Positions 17,049 to 26,400 of a stretch of 64,000 bases of DNA are shown piece by piece (the first letter of the stretch is position 1; each line of letters begins with the position of its first letter). A program made the position numbers and the translations under genes. The notes beneath the pieces are model-generated. The model worked only from the letters and a program-made list of their open reading frames with translations. It did not search any database and had not been told where the DNA came from. This stretch comes from Mordavella massiliensis. GTDB taxonomy: Bacteria > Bacillota > Clostridia > Lachnospirales > Lachnospiraceae. Where the stretch lies: NCBI RefSeq assembly GCF_016901695.1, contig NZ_JACJKS010000002.1:124001-188000 (forward strand), written 5' to 3'.

Positions 17049-19037
17049 ATGAAGAATTATGAGAAGTATGAACGGCAGTATTTTATGCCCCCCGAGGTGA
17101 CCTATGACTGGGTGAAGAAGGAATACATCGACTGCCCGCCGGTGTGGTGCAGCGTGGATCTGCGGGACGGGAACCAGGCCCTGATCGAGCCCATGAGCCT
17201 GGAAGAAAAGCTGGAGTTCTTCGAGCTTCTCGTGAAAGTCGGATTCAAGGAGATCGAGGTCGGCTTCCCGGCCGCCTCTGAGACGGAATATAATTTCATG
17301 CGGGCCCTGATCGAGAGGGACATGATCCCGGACGATGTGACGGTCCAGGTGCTCACCCAGGCGAGGGAGCACATCATCAAGAGGACGTTTGAGGCCGTGA
17401 AGGGGGCGCCCCACGCGGTGATCCACCTCTACAATTCCACGTCCGTGGCCCAGAGGGAGCAGGTCTTTAAAAAGGACAGGGAGCAGATCAAGAAGATCGC
17501 CATCGACGGCGCGAAACTTCTGAAGCAGCTTGCCGATGAGACAGAGGGGAATTTCACCTTCGAGTACAGCCCGGAGAGTTTCTCCGGGACGGAAGTGGAT
17601 TACGCGGTGGAGGTGTGCAACGCCGTGCTGGACGTGTGGAAGCCCTCTGCGGACAACAAGGCCATCATCAACATTCCCACCACGGTAGAGAACGCCATGC
17701 CCCACGTGTTTGCCTCCCAGCTTGAGTACGTGCACAAGCATCTGGCATACCGGGAGAACGTGGTCCTTTCCCTTCACCCACACAACGACAGGGGCTGCGG
17801 GGTGGCCACGGCGGAGCTGGGCATCCTGGCCGGCGCGGACCGGATCGAGGGGACCCTGTTCGGGAACGGCGAGCGGACCGGAAATGTGGATATCATCACC
17901 CTCGGCATGAACATGTTCTCCCACGGGGTGGACCCGGGCCTTGACTTCTCTGACATGGAGGAGATCAAGGAGACTTACGAGCGTCTCACGAGGATGACGG
18001 TGGATGTGCGCCAGCCCTATGCGGGTGAGCTTGTGTTTACGGCGTTTTCCGGATCCCACCAGGATGCCATCGCCAAGGGCATGGCCTGGAGGGAGGAGAA
18101 GAAGTGCGCCGCGTGGACCGTGCCCTACCTGCCCATCGACCCGCAGGATGTGGGGAGACGGTATGACTCTGACGTGATCCGCATCAACAGCCAGTCCGGA
18201 AAGGGCGGCGTGAACTATATCCTCAAGCAGAGCCACGGCATCAACCTGCCGGAGAAGATGCGCGAGGAGGTCGGCTACCTTGTGAAGGGCGTGTCCGACC
18301 GGGCCCACAAGGAACTGACGCCGGAGTGGGTATACCAGATCTTTACAGACAACTACGTGAACGCGAAGACGGTGTTCTCCATCGATGAGTGCCACTTCCG
18401 CCAGGCCGACGGCATCATCGCCGACGCCACCATCCACCACGGAAATGACGAGCAGGTGGTGACGGCCTCCGGTAACGGCCGTCTGGACGCGGTGAGCAAC
18501 GCCATCAAGCAGTACTTCAACATCAGCTATGAGCTGCGCTACTATGAGGAGCACTCCCTGACGAGAGGTTCCTCCTCCAAGGCGGTGGCTTACGTGGGCA
18601 TCATCTCCCACGAGAAGACATTCTGGGGCGTCGGCATCGACGCGGATATCATCCGCGCGTCCATCGAGGCGCTGATCGTGGCGGTCAACAAGATCGAGGA
18701 GCTCAGCAGCACGGAGCCTGTAAAGGATGCCCGCATGATCGAGATCATGAACTACATCCAGGCAAACTACATCGACGTGACGCTGGACGACCTGGCGGAG
18801 AAGTTCTTCCTCTCCAAGCCCTACCTGTCCAAGTATATCCGGGAGAAATCCGGCATGACGTTCGGGGATCTTGTGAAGAAAATACGTATGAAGAAGGCAA
18901 GGGCGCTCTTAAAGAGCAGCAGCATGACCGTTGAGAACATCGCCCTGTCCGTGGGTTATCAGAATGTGGAGCACTTCAACCGGCTCTTTAAGAAGGCCTA
19001 CGACATGACGCCGGTGCAGTTCCGGAATCAGAAATAA
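17049..19037 (+). CDS. leuA: 2-isopropylmalate synthase fused to a C-terminal AraC-type DNA-binding domain
   Basis: The 662-residue protein joins two functions. Residues 1 to about 410 form a type-2 isopropylmalate synthase barrel with the metal/substrate motif SVDLRDGNQAL and SLHPHNDRGCGVA; residues about 430-545 look like the leucine-sensing LeuA regulatory domain. It condenses acetyl-CoA with 2-oxoisovalerate, the first committed step of leucine synthesis. Residues 563-662 are a complete AraC/XylS double helix-turn-helix (TLDDLAEKFFLSKPYLSKYI, then ENIALSVGYQNVEHFNRLFKKAY, closing with MTPVQFR). The reading frame is continuous with a short linker (about 548-562), so this is a real fusion in this sequence. 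GAAAGGAAG precedes the ATG. No leuBCD lies nearby. A role as a leucine-responsive regulator is inference. Confidence 0.9.
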   Translation: MKNYEKYERQYFMPPEVTYDWVKKEYIDCPPVWCSVDLRDGNQALIEPMSLEEKLEFFELLVKVGFKEIEVGFPAASETEYNFMRALIERDMIPDDVTVQVLTQAREHIIKRTFEAVKGAPHAVIHLYNSTSVAQREQVFKKDREQIKKIAIDGAKLLKQLADETEGNFTFEYSPESFSGTEVDYAVEVCNAVLDVWKPSADNKAIINIPTTVENAMPHVFASQLEYVHKHLAYRENVVLSLHPHNDRGCGVATAELGILAGADRIEGTLFGNGERTGNVDIITLGMNMFSHGVDPGLDFSDMEEIKETYERLTRMTVDVRQPYAGELVFTAFSGSHQDAIAKGMAWREEKKCAAWTVPYLPIDPQDVGRRYDSDVIRINSQSGKGGVNYILKQSHGINLPEKMREEVGYLVKGVSDRAHKELTPEWVYQIFTDNYVNAKTVFSIDECHFRQADGIIADATIHHGNDEQVVTASGNGRLDAVSNAIKQYFNISYELRYYEEHSLTRGSSSKAVAYVGIISHEKTFWGVGIDADIIRASIEALIVAVNKIEELSSTEPVKDARMIEIMNYIQANYIDVTLDDLAEKFFLSKPYLSKYIREKSGMTFGDLVKKIRMKKARALLKSSSMTVENIALSVGYQNVEHFNRLFKKAYDMTPVQFRNQK

Positions 19038-19048
19038 AGAGACATACA

Positions 19049-19080
19049 AAAAGCCTGAGAGGATCACCTCTCAGGCTTTT
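19049..19080. terminator. Bidirectional terminator after leuA
   Basis: A 14-bp perfect stem (19049-19062 with 19067-19080) encloses ATCA, with A-run and T-run ends, serving leuA and the convergent peptidase gene. Confidence 0.9.
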
Positions 19081-19090
19081 GGCATGCCGC

Positions 19091-19972
19091 CTACTCTGTC
19101 TCATCCATCCACCCGGTGAGAAGCCGGATGTATTTTTCGTTTTCCTCCACATAGCACATGTGGCGGCATCCGTCAAAGAGCTCCCACCTGGCGCCCGGGA
19201 TGTTGTCGTACATGGTCTTGGATACAAGGGGGCTGGACAGATCGTTGGTCCCGCTGATGATGAGGGCGGGACAGCGGATCTCGTGCAGCCGGTCCGTGTA
19301 CTCGAAATCTTTCAGGGAGCCGCTGGGCGTGAACTCGTTGGGCCCCCAGCCATAGAGATAGGCCTCGGATCCGGACCGCTTGGGCCTTCGCATGCACTCC
19401 GGGGACTCCTCCGTGATCTCGCCGGCGCAGTGGCGCAGCATGAAATGCTCTGTGGCCCTGACGCATTCCGGCGTGTCAAAATTGCCGGTCCGCTCGGCGT
19501 CGGCGATGGCCTGCTGGTCCTCCTCGGAGAGGAATGAGATCCGGCGGTGCTGCTCGTGGGCCCAGAGGCTGGCCGAGGAGAGGGTGCTGGAAAGAATGAC
19601 GGATGCGACGCCGTCCGGCTGGCAGTTGCACAGATAGCCGATGGCCAGCATGCCGCCCCAGGACTGGCCGAGGAGATGCACCCTGTCAAGGCCCAGGTGC
19701 TCCCGCAGGGCGATCAGTTCCCTTGTCCATGTCTCCAGCGTCCAGAGCTCCGGGTGCCCGTCCAGATAGGAGTTGCCGCAGCCGATCTGGTCGTAGGAGA
19801 TGATGGCCCGCCCGGTGTCTGCGAGGGCGTCCAGCACCTCAAAGTAGTTGTGGGTGGAGCCGGGGCCGCCGTGAAGGAGGAGCAGGGGGGCTTTCCCGTC
19901 CCGGCACTCCCCGGCGATCCTGTAGTATGTCTGGTGCCCGAGAAAAGGCATGTATCCTTCTGTGATCTTCAT
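19091..19972 (-). CDS. pip: Proline iminopeptidase-type alpha/beta hydrolase
   Basis: The 293-residue S33-family hydrolase has the oxyanion motif LLLHGGPGSTH, the nucleophile elbow GQSWGG, an acid in GTNDLS and the histidine in GCRHMCY. S33 iminopeptidases release N-terminal proline from peptides, which fits the two Xaa-Pro peptidases encoded divergently next door. The start is set at MKITEGYMPF, preceded by CAGGAGG; the longer upstream frame runs across the promoter region. Substrate preference is inferred from family and context. Confidence 0.85.
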   Translation of the reverse strand: MKITEGYMPFLGHQTYYRIAGECRDGKAPLLLLHGGPGSTHNYFEVLDALADTGRAIISYDQIGCGNSYLDGHPELWTLETWTRELIALREHLGLDRVHLLGQSWGGMLAIGYLCNCQPDGVASVILSSTLSSASLWAHEQHRRISFLSEEDQQAIADAERTGNFDTPECVRATEHFMLRHCAGEITEESPECMRRPKRSGSEAYLYGWGPNEFTPSGSLKDFEYTDRLHEIRCPALIISGTNDLSSPLVSKTMYDNIPGARWELFDGCRHMCYVEENEKYIRLLTGWMDETE

Positions 19973-20002
19973 ATCAATGAAACCTCCTGTCCGTTTTAGC
20001 CC

Positions 20003-20031
20003 AGTATAACATGAAGTTTTTGAGTTTACAA
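20003..20031 (-). promoter_or_regulatory. Promoter for pip
   Basis: On the minus strand TTGTAA (20031-20026) and TATACT (20008-20003) are 17 bases apart. Confidence 0.7.
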
Positions 20032-20048
20032 ACAGGTATCTGTATTGT
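20020..20048 (+). promoter_or_regulatory. Possible promoter for the M24 peptidase operon
   Basis: TTGAGT at 20020-20025 and TATTGT at 20043-20048 are 17 bases apart. Its -35 abuts that of the divergent pip promoter, so the two may be mutually exclusive. Confidence 0.4.
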
Positions 20049-20140
20049 AAAATAAAGTAGCATGCGTAAAGGGGGAAGCGCCCTCCCGCAGGCCGGAGAA
20101 AGGCGCGGAAAATATGAAAGAAAACGGAGGCGAACAAGTC

Positions 20141-21928
20141 ATGACTGTATCTGAGAGGATTGGGGCTCTGCAGAGGATCATGAAACAGAAAAACGTGGAT
20201 ATCTACATTGTTCCGACGGCGGATTTCCACCAGAGCGAGTATGTCGGAGAGCATTTTAAGATGAGAAAGTTCCTCACGGGATTCAGCGGGTCTGCGGGGA
20301 CGGCCGTGTTCACGCAGGATGACGCCTGTCTCTGGGTGGACGGCAGGTATTTTATCCAGGCTGCGAGGCAGATCGAGGGGACGCCGGTCAGGCTGATGAA
20401 GATGGGGGAGCCGCATGTCCCGACGATCCCGCAGTTCCTGGAGGACACACTCCCGGAGGGCGGCGTCATCGGATTTGACGGAAGGTGCGTGTCCCTGGGG
20501 GACGGGACGTGCTACGAGGAGATCGCTGCGAAGAAGAACGGCCGGGTCAGCTACGGGGAAGACCTGGCGGACAGCATCTGGGAGGACCGACCGGCCCGCT
20601 CAAAGGAGCCGGTGTGGGAGCTGGATCTGGCGTACGCGGGGGAGGACAGAAAGTCCAAGCTTGCCAGGATCCGGGAGGCGATGAAGGAGAGCGGCGCCGA
20701 CTGCCATATCCTCACCACGCTGGACGACATATGCTGGACCCTCAATATCCGGGGGAATGATATTGAGTTCTTCCCGCTTGTCCTGTCCTACGCGGTGATC
20801 ACCATGGACCGCATGGATCTCTATGTAAACGGCGCGAAGTTCTCCGATGCGCTGAAGGAAAGGCTTGGGGCCGACGGGGTTGTGTTCCATCCCTACAACG
20901 ACATCTATGAGGATGTGAAGCGGCTTCCCGGGGACGGCACGGTCCTGATCGATCCGGTCAGGCTGAACTACGCGCTCTGCAGAAACATCCCGGAGGAAGT
21001 CCGCAGGGTGGAGGCGCGCAATCCGGAGATCCTCTTCAAGGCGGTCAAGAACGAGACGGAGATCGCCAATATTAAGAAGGCGCAGCTCAAGGACAGCATT
21101 GCCCACGTGAAGTTCATGAAGTGGGTCAAGGAGAACTACGACAAGGAGGAGATCACGGAGATGAGCGCCTCGGCGAAGCTGGACGAGTTCCGGGCGCAGC
21201 AGGGCGGCTTTATCCGGCCCAGCTTTGAGCCCATCGTCTCCTACGGCGAGCACGGCGCCATCGTCCACTACACCTCCTCGCCGGAGACGGACGTGAAGCT
21301 GGAGGGCGGAAGCTTTCTCCTGACGGACACAGGAGCCGGATTCTGTGAGGGCTCTACAGATATCACAAGGACCTACGCGCTTGGCCGGGTGTCGGACAAG
21401 ATGAAGGAACACTTCACCCTTGTGGCGGTCAGCAATCTGTCCCTGGCCTCCGCAAAGTTCCTGTACGGGGCGACGGGCATGACGATGGACATGCTGGCCA
21501 GAAAGCCGTTCTGGGACAGAGACATGAACTTTAACCACGGAACCGGGCACGGCGTGGGCTACCTGCTCAACATTCACGAGCCGCCGACCGGGTTCAGGTG
21601 GCAGTACCGGGCCGGCGAGACGCAGCCCTTTGAGGCGGGCATGATCGTCACGGATGAGCCCGGCGTCTACCTGGAAGGGGAGTACGGCATCCGCCTGGAG
21701 AACGAACTTCTGACATGCAAAGGCGTACAGAACGAGTACGGGCAGTTCATGTACTATGAGACGATCACGTACATCCCCATGGATCTGGACGCGATCCTGC
21801 CGGAGATGATGACGCAGGAGGAGAGAGACCTTCTGAATGCATATCACAGCGCGGTGTATGAGAAACTCAGCCCCCACCTGGACGAGGAGGAGACGGAATG
21901 GCTGAGACGGTACACGAGAGCTGTTTAG
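20141..21928 (+). CDS. Xaa-Pro aminopeptidase, three-domain M24B type
   Basis: This 595-residue enzyme has the long architecture of XPNPEP1-like aminopeptidases: two creatinase-like N-terminal domains and a C-terminal pita-bread domain. Metal ligands are visible in LLTDTGAGFCEGSTDITR (two Asp), NFNHGTGHGVGYLLN (His), VTDEPGVYLEGEYGIRLENE (Glu). It removes N-terminal residues from peptides with proline in position two. CGGAGG lies ten bases before the chosen ATG; an upstream ATG at 20114 has no ribosome site. A second M24 gene follows after 16 bases. Confidence 0.93.
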   Translation: MTVSERIGALQRIMKQKNVDIYIVPTADFHQSEYVGEHFKMRKFLTGFSGSAGTAVFTQDDACLWVDGRYFIQAARQIEGTPVRLMKMGEPHVPTIPQFLEDTLPEGGVIGFDGRCVSLGDGTCYEEIAAKKNGRVSYGEDLADSIWEDRPARSKEPVWELDLAYAGEDRKSKLARIREAMKESGADCHILTTLDDICWTLNIRGNDIEFFPLVLSYAVITMDRMDLYVNGAKFSDALKERLGADGVVFHPYNDIYEDVKRLPGDGTVLIDPVRLNYALCRNIPEEVRRVEARNPEILFKAVKNETEIANIKKAQLKDSIAHVKFMKWVKENYDKEEITEMSASAKLDEFRAQQGGFIRPSFEPIVSYGEHGAIVHYTSSPETDVKLEGGSFLLTDTGAGFCEGSTDITRTYALGRVSDKMKEHFTLVAVSNLSLASAKFLYGATGMTMDMLARKPFWDRDMNFNHGTGHGVGYLLNIHEPPTGFRWQYRAGETQPFEAGMIVTDEPGVYLEGEYGIRLENELLTCKGVQNEYGQFMYYETITYIPMDLDAILPEMMTQEERDLLNAYHSAVYEKLSPHLDEEETEWLRRYTRAV

Positions 21929-21944
21929 AGAGGAGAGAACGGAT

Positions 21945-23030
21945 ATGAAAGAGACGAGAGTACAGAAAGTGCTGGAAGCAATGGAAGAGCGCGCCGTCCC
22001 GCAGATGATCATCTCGGATCCTGTGGCGATCTTCTACCTGACAGGGAAATGGATCCACCCGGGCGAGCGGATGCTGGCCCTCTACCTGCATGTGAACGGG
22101 GGCCACAAACTGGTCATCAACAAACTGTTCCCGCAGGAGAAGGATCTGGGCGTGGATCTTATCTGGTACGACGACGTGGAGGATGCGGTGGAGATCTTAA
22201 GCCGCCATGTGGACAGGAATGCAGTCATGGGCATCGACAAGACGTGGCCCGCCAGATTCCTGCTCCGCCTGCAGGAGCTGGGCGGCGGCAGCGCCTTTGT
22301 CAACGCCTCCTCCATTGTGGATGACGTGCGGCAGATCAAGGACGGGGAGGAGCAGGAACTGATGCGCATCTCCTCCCGCATCAATGACAGTGTTATGGAG
22401 AAGGTCATCCCCCTTGTGACAAAAGGGATGACAGAGCAGGAGCTGGAACAGGAAGTGCGGCGCATCTACAAGGAGGCGGGCTGCGAGGGCGTTTCCTTCG
22501 ACCCCATCACATCCTACGGAAAGAACGGCGCCGATCCCCACCATGCCGCCGACGGCACGCGGGGAAAGAGGGGCGACAGCGTTGTCATTGACATCGGGGG
22601 CTTCAAGGACAATTACGCCTCCGACATGACCCGGACGGTCTTCATCGGCGAGGTGTCCGACCGGGCCCGGGAGATCTATGAGATCGTCCGGGAGGCGAAC
22701 ATGCGGGGCATCGCGGCTGCAAAGCCGGGCAACCGCATGTGCGATGTGGACCTGGCGGCCCGCAGCTACATCGAGGAGAAGGGGTACGGGCAGTATTTCA
22801 CGCACCGAACCGGCCACTCCATCGGTCTGGAAGACCATGAGGCGGGAGACGTATCCTCTGTCAACACGGACATCATCCGGCCGGGGCAGTGCTTCTCTGT
22901 GGAGCCTGGCATCTACCTGCCGGACGAGGAGATTGGCGTGCGCATCGAGGATCTTGTGCTGATCACGGAGGATGGCTGTGAAGTGCTCAACCACTTCACC
23001 AAGGATCTGATCGTCGTCCCGCAGGAGTAA
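21945..23030 (+). CDS. M24 family Xaa-Pro peptidase
   Basis: The 361-residue protein is the short two-domain M24 type (PepQ/YqhT-like). Metal ligands lie in VVIDIGGFKDNYASDMTRT, THRTGHSIGLEDHE and FSVEPGIYLPDEEIGVRIED. It should cleave Xaa-Pro dipeptides or short peptides. It is co-transcribed with the preceding long M24 peptidase and followed 23 bases later by an RpiR regulator, pointing to a peptide or proline utilisation unit. Whether it is a dipeptidase or an aminopeptidase is not clear from sequence. Confidence 0.9.
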   Translation: MKETRVQKVLEAMEERAVPQMIISDPVAIFYLTGKWIHPGERMLALYLHVNGGHKLVINKLFPQEKDLGVDLIWYDDVEDAVEILSRHVDRNAVMGIDKTWPARFLLRLQELGGGSAFVNASSIVDDVRQIKDGEEQELMRISSRINDSVMEKVIPLVTKGMTEQELEQEVRRIYKEAGCEGVSFDPITSYGKNGADPHHAADGTRGKRGDSVVIDIGGFKDNYASDMTRTVFIGEVSDRAREIYEIVREANMRGIAAAKPGNRMCDVDLAARSYIEEKGYGQYFTHRTGHSIGLEDHEAGDVSSVNTDIIRPGQCFSVEPGIYLPDEEIGVRIEDLVLITEDGCEVLNHFTKDLIVVPQE

Positions 23031-23053
23031 GTATTTTTGAAAGGACTGTTACA

Positions 23054-23995
23054 ATGGGAACGAACAATGAACTGCTGCAGAAGATAGACAGCGGCTATCA
23101 GAAGTTCAGCAAAGGGCAGAAGAAGCTGGCTGACTACATCCGCAGGGATTATGACAAAGCCGCTTTCCTCACCGCGGCAAAGATGGGGGAGGTCGTGGGC
23201 GTCAGCGAGTCCACGGTCGTGCGGTTTGCCACGGCCCTCGGGTACTCCGGCTATCCGGATTTCCAGAAGGCCCTTGAGGAGATGGTGCGGACAAGGCTCA
23301 ACTCCATCCAGCGGATGGAAGTGACCTACGGGCGCATCACCCAGGGGGAGATCCTGGCCTCTGTGCTGCAGTCGGACATCGAGAAGATCAAGCTCACCAT
23401 GGAGAGCATTGACCAGGAAGCCTTTGAGCTGGCGGTGGAGACGATCCTGGCGGCCAGGAAGGTCTATGTGGTCGGCATCCGCAGCTGCGCGCCCCTGGCC
23501 AGTTTCCTGAGCTTTTACCTCAATCTTGTCTGCGACGACGTGAAGGCGGTGAGCACCAACAGTTCCAGCGAGATCTTTGAACAGCTTATACGGATCGGCG
23601 AGGAGGACGTGATCATCGGCATCAGCTTTCCCAGGTATTCCATGCGCACGCTGAAGGCGCTGGAATTTGCCAGCAACAGGAAGGCGAAGGTCATCACGCT
23701 GACCGACAGCATCCACTCGCCCATGAACCTCTATTCCTCCTGCAACCTCATCGCCAGGAGCGATATGGCGTCCATCGTGGATTCCCTCGTGGCGCCGCTG
23801 AGCGTTGTGAACGCCCTTGTGGTGGCCCTGTGCATGAAGAAGCAGAAGGAAGTCGTCTCCACGCTGGAGCGGCTGGAGGAGATCTGGGACGAGTACCAGG
23901 TCTACAGCGGGGATGAGCTGGACAAGGTGAGCGGCCGGGTGGAACTGGGAAACGGGACGCCAGGGCCGGACGGCAAAGAGGACGGGCATGAGTAA
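23054..23995 (+). CDS. MurR/RpiR family transcriptional regulator
   Basis: The 313-residue protein has an N-terminal RpiR helix-turn-helix (about 1-77; TAAKMGEVVGVSESTVVRFATALGYSGYPDFQ) and a SIS sugar-phosphate-binding domain (about 125-260; KVYVVGIRSCAPLASFL, IIGISFPRYSMRT). These regulators usually sense phosphosugars, yet here the gene lies with two peptidases and a flavoprotein, so its ligand and targets are unclear. Its end overlaps the start of the next gene by eight bases. Confidence 0.88.
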   Translation: MGTNNELLQKIDSGYQKFSKGQKKLADYIRRDYDKAAFLTAAKMGEVVGVSESTVVRFATALGYSGYPDFQKALEEMVRTRLNSIQRMEVTYGRITQGEILASVLQSDIEKIKLTMESIDQEAFELAVETILAARKVYVVGIRSCAPLASFLSFYLNLVCDDVKAVSTNSSSEIFEQLIRIGEEDVIIGISFPRYSMRTLKALEFASNRKAKVITLTDSIHSPMNLYSSCNLIARSDMASIVDSLVAPLSVVNALVVALCMKKQKEVVSTLERLEEIWDEYQVYSGDELDKVSGRVELGNGTPGPDGKEDGHE

Positions 23996-25217
23996 GGTAT
24001 TGATCATAGGGGCCGGGGCCGCGGGCATGTACGCGGCGGCCGCAGCGGCCGGGAACGGACATGAAGTCCATGTGTACGAAAAAAATGAAAAGCCGGGAAA
24101 GAAGCTGTTTATCACCGGGAAGGGCAGATGCAATCTGACAAATGCCTGCGAAGTGGAGGAGATGCTCGGCGCGGTAAAGAGCAATCCGAAGTTCCTCTAC
24201 AGCAGTTTCTACACGCACACCAATCAGGACGTGATCCGCTTTTTTGAGGAGAACGGTATGCCTGTTAAGACGGAGAGAGGGGGCAGGGTATTCCCTGCCT
24301 CCGACCATTCCTCGGATGTGATCCGCACACTGGTGAGGAAGCTGGAGAGACTCCATGTTAAGATCCACACCGGGAAGAAGGTGGAGCGGATCCTGGCGGA
24401 GGAAGGGCAGTTCCGGGGCATCGTGCTGGCGGACGGCTCCGCAGTGACGGCGGATGCATGCGTGGTGGCTACGGGCGGCTGTTCCTATCCCCTCACCGGG
24501 TCCACGGGGGACGGCTACCGGTTTGCCCGGGAGAGCGGGCATACGGTGACGGAGCTCTTCCCCTCCCTCGTGCCGGTGGAGACGAAGGAGCCGTGGGTGC
24601 GTGATCTGATGGGGCTGTCCCTGCGCAACATTGAACTTGTCATGAAAGACGGGAAAAAGGAAGTGTACCGGGAGTTCGGCGAGATGCTCTTTACCCATTT
24701 CGGCCTGAGCGGACCGGTCGTCTTAAGCGCCACGAGCCAGGTCGGGCCCCTTCTGAGCAAAAGGCCCCTCTCGGTCCATGTGGACCTGAAGCCGGCCCTT
24801 GCACGGGAGCAGCTGGACCAGCGGATCCTGCGGGATTTCGGGGAGCAGCCAAACAGGCAGTTTAAGAACTGTCTTGCGCGGCTCCTGCCCTCGAAGCTGA
24901 TCCCGGTCATCGTGATGCTCAGCGGCATCCCGCCGCAGAAGAAGATCCACGACATCTCAAAGGAGGAGCGCCAGGCGCTCGTCTCCTGCATCAAGGATCT
25001 GACGATGACGGCCGTCTCCCTGCGGGGATGGAGCGAGGCGATCATCACAAAGGGCGGGGTCAGCGTGCGGCAGATCGACCCGGCCACGATGGAGTCGAAG
25101 AAAGTGAAAGGACTGTACTTTGCGGGGGAGGTGCTGGATCTGGACGCGGTGACCGGCGGCTTCAACCTGCAGATCGCCTGGTCCACAGCCTGGCTGGCGG
25201 GGACGAGCATCCCGTAA
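23988..25217 (+). CDS. HI0933/BaiN-type flavoprotein
   Basis: This 409-residue FAD protein starts with the dinucleotide-binding fold KVLIIGAGAAGMYAA and the family signature KKLFITGKGRCNLTN. It ends with the second FAD contact GLYFAGEVLDLDAVTGGFNLQIAW. The family includes YhiN, bacterial aminoacetone-oxidase-like proteins and BaiN, a flavoprotein linked to bile-acid dehydroxylation in related clostridia, but it is broad and the substrate cannot be assigned. Its start overlaps the regulator gene. In many Clostridia this gene precedes cmk and ispH-rpsA, as here. Confidence 0.85.
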   Translation: MSKVLIIGAGAAGMYAAAAAAGNGHEVHVYEKNEKPGKKLFITGKGRCNLTNACEVEEMLGAVKSNPKFLYSSFYTHTNQDVIRFFEENGMPVKTERGGRVFPASDHSSDVIRTLVRKLERLHVKIHTGKKVERILAEEGQFRGIVLADGSAVTADACVVATGGCSYPLTGSTGDGYRFARESGHTVTELFPSLVPVETKEPWVRDLMGLSLRNIELVMKDGKKEVYREFGEMLFTHFGLSGPVVLSATSQVGPLLSKRPLSVHVDLKPALAREQLDQRILRDFGEQPNRQFKNCLARLLPSKLIPVIVMLSGIPPQKKIHDISKEERQALVSCIKDLTMTAVSLRGWSEAIITKGGVSVRQIDPATMESKKVKGLYFAGEVLDLDAVTGGFNLQIAWSTAWLAGTSIP

Positions 25218-25249
25218 CGGCAAACTATACACGGAGAGGAACGAGAAAA

Positions 25250-25696
25250 ATGGAGACAGTATTATTTTACATGGAATACAGCGAATCCCTGAAGATCGTA
25301 AACGAGATGTACACGGCGCTGTACAAGTACAGGAACACGAAGGCCTGGGGGCCGTTTAAGACGGGCGACATCCGGGGGCGCGCCCAGGAGAGCGCGAGGA
25401 AGCGCTGGGCGGAGCTGAAACGGATCAGCCGCCGGGAGCGGACTGTGAAGGTGTCTTTCTACGAGGACTGCTTCACATGCGAGACCGGGGACGTGCACCA
25501 GGAATTCCGGTATGATGAGATCGAGGGGATCTACGAGACCGACACGACGCTGGCCCTTGTGGCGGAGAAAAAGCGCAAAAAAGACGGCTTTATCGCTCTG
25601 AAAAAAGGGAGCGTCAAAGGTCACAGCCTCGGGGACCTGAAGGAATTCCTCGTGCGCAAATGCACAAAAGCCGGCGGCAGCGTCACATACCTGTAA
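25250..25696 (+). CDS. Small soluble protein, possibly YcxB-like
   Basis: The 148-residue protein has no membrane segment. The C-terminal half (KVSFYEDCFTCETGDVHQEF to LKEFLVRKC) resembles the YcxB-like C-terminal fold, which alternates short strands and ends with an R/K-rich helix; the resemblance is weak. GGAGAGGA precedes the ATG. It lies between the flavoprotein gene and cmk, probably in the same transcript. No function is proposed. Confidence 0.55.
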   Translation: METVLFYMEYSESLKIVNEMYTALYKYRNTKAWGPFKTGDIRGRAQESARKRWAELKRISRRERTVKVSFYEDCFTCETGDVHQEFRYDEIEGIYETDTTLALVAEKKRKKDGFIALKKGSVKGHSLGDLKEFLVRKCTKAGGSVTYL

Positions 25697-25737
25697 AAGA
25701 CCGGTTCATTCCGGAAAGAAATAAAGGAGCAAGATCT

Positions 25738-26397
25738 ATGGGATACAGTATAGCAATCGACGGCCCGGCAGGAGCGGGCAAGAGCACCATCGCGCGCCTG
25801 GTGGCGCGGGAGAAGGGATACATTTATGTGGATACGGGCGCGATGTACCGGGGGCTGGCCGTGCATTTCCTGAAGCAGGGCATTGACCCGGGAGATGCGG
25901 ACGGGATCGCGGCGGCCTGTGAGGATGCGGATGTCTCCATCGGATATGAGGAGGGCAGCCAGCAGATCTATCTGAACGGCGAGAACATCACCTCCCTTCT
26001 GCGCACCGAGGAGGTGGGCAACATGGCTTCCAGGAGCTCCTCCGTGCCCCGGGTGCGGGAAAAACTCCTCTCCCTGCAGAGGGACCTGGCCCGGAGGGAG
26101 AACGTGGTGATGGACGGCCGCGATATCGGTACGTGCGTGCTGCCGGACGCGGACGTAAAGGTCTATCTCACGGCCAGCAGCGCCACCCGGGCAAGGCGCC
26201 GGTATGACGAGCTGCGGGAGAAGGGCGTGCCCTGCGACTACAGCCAGATCGAGCGGGACATCATCGAGCGGGACGAGCGGGATATGAACCGGGCGGTCTC
26301 CCCGCTTCGGCAGGCGGCGGACGCCGTACTTATCGACAGCTCCGACATGACGATCCGCGAGGTGGCGGACGCGATCCTGGCGCTCTGCCGCCCGTGA
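25738..26397 (+). CDS. cmk: Cytidylate kinase
   Basis: The 219-residue kinase phosphorylates CMP and dCMP. It opens with the P-loop IDGPAGAGKSTIAR and has the VDTGAMYRG, MDGRDIGTCVLPDA and lid-region arginine motifs of bacterial Cmk. AAGGAG lies nine bases before the ATG. Clostridia commonly have cmk directly before ispH-rpsA; the same order appears here, except that ispH is reduced to a remnant starting three bases after the cmk stop. Confidence 0.97.
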   Translation: MGYSIAIDGPAGAGKSTIARLVAREKGYIYVDTGAMYRGLAVHFLKQGIDPGDADGIAAACEDADVSIGYEEGSQQIYLNGENITSLLRTEEVGNMASRSSSVPRVREKLLSLQRDLARRENVVMDGRDIGTCVLPDADVKVYLTASSATRARRRYDELREKGVPCDYSQIERDIIERDERDMNRAVSPLRQAADAVLIDSSDMTIREVADAILALCRP

Positions 26398-26400
26398 TAT

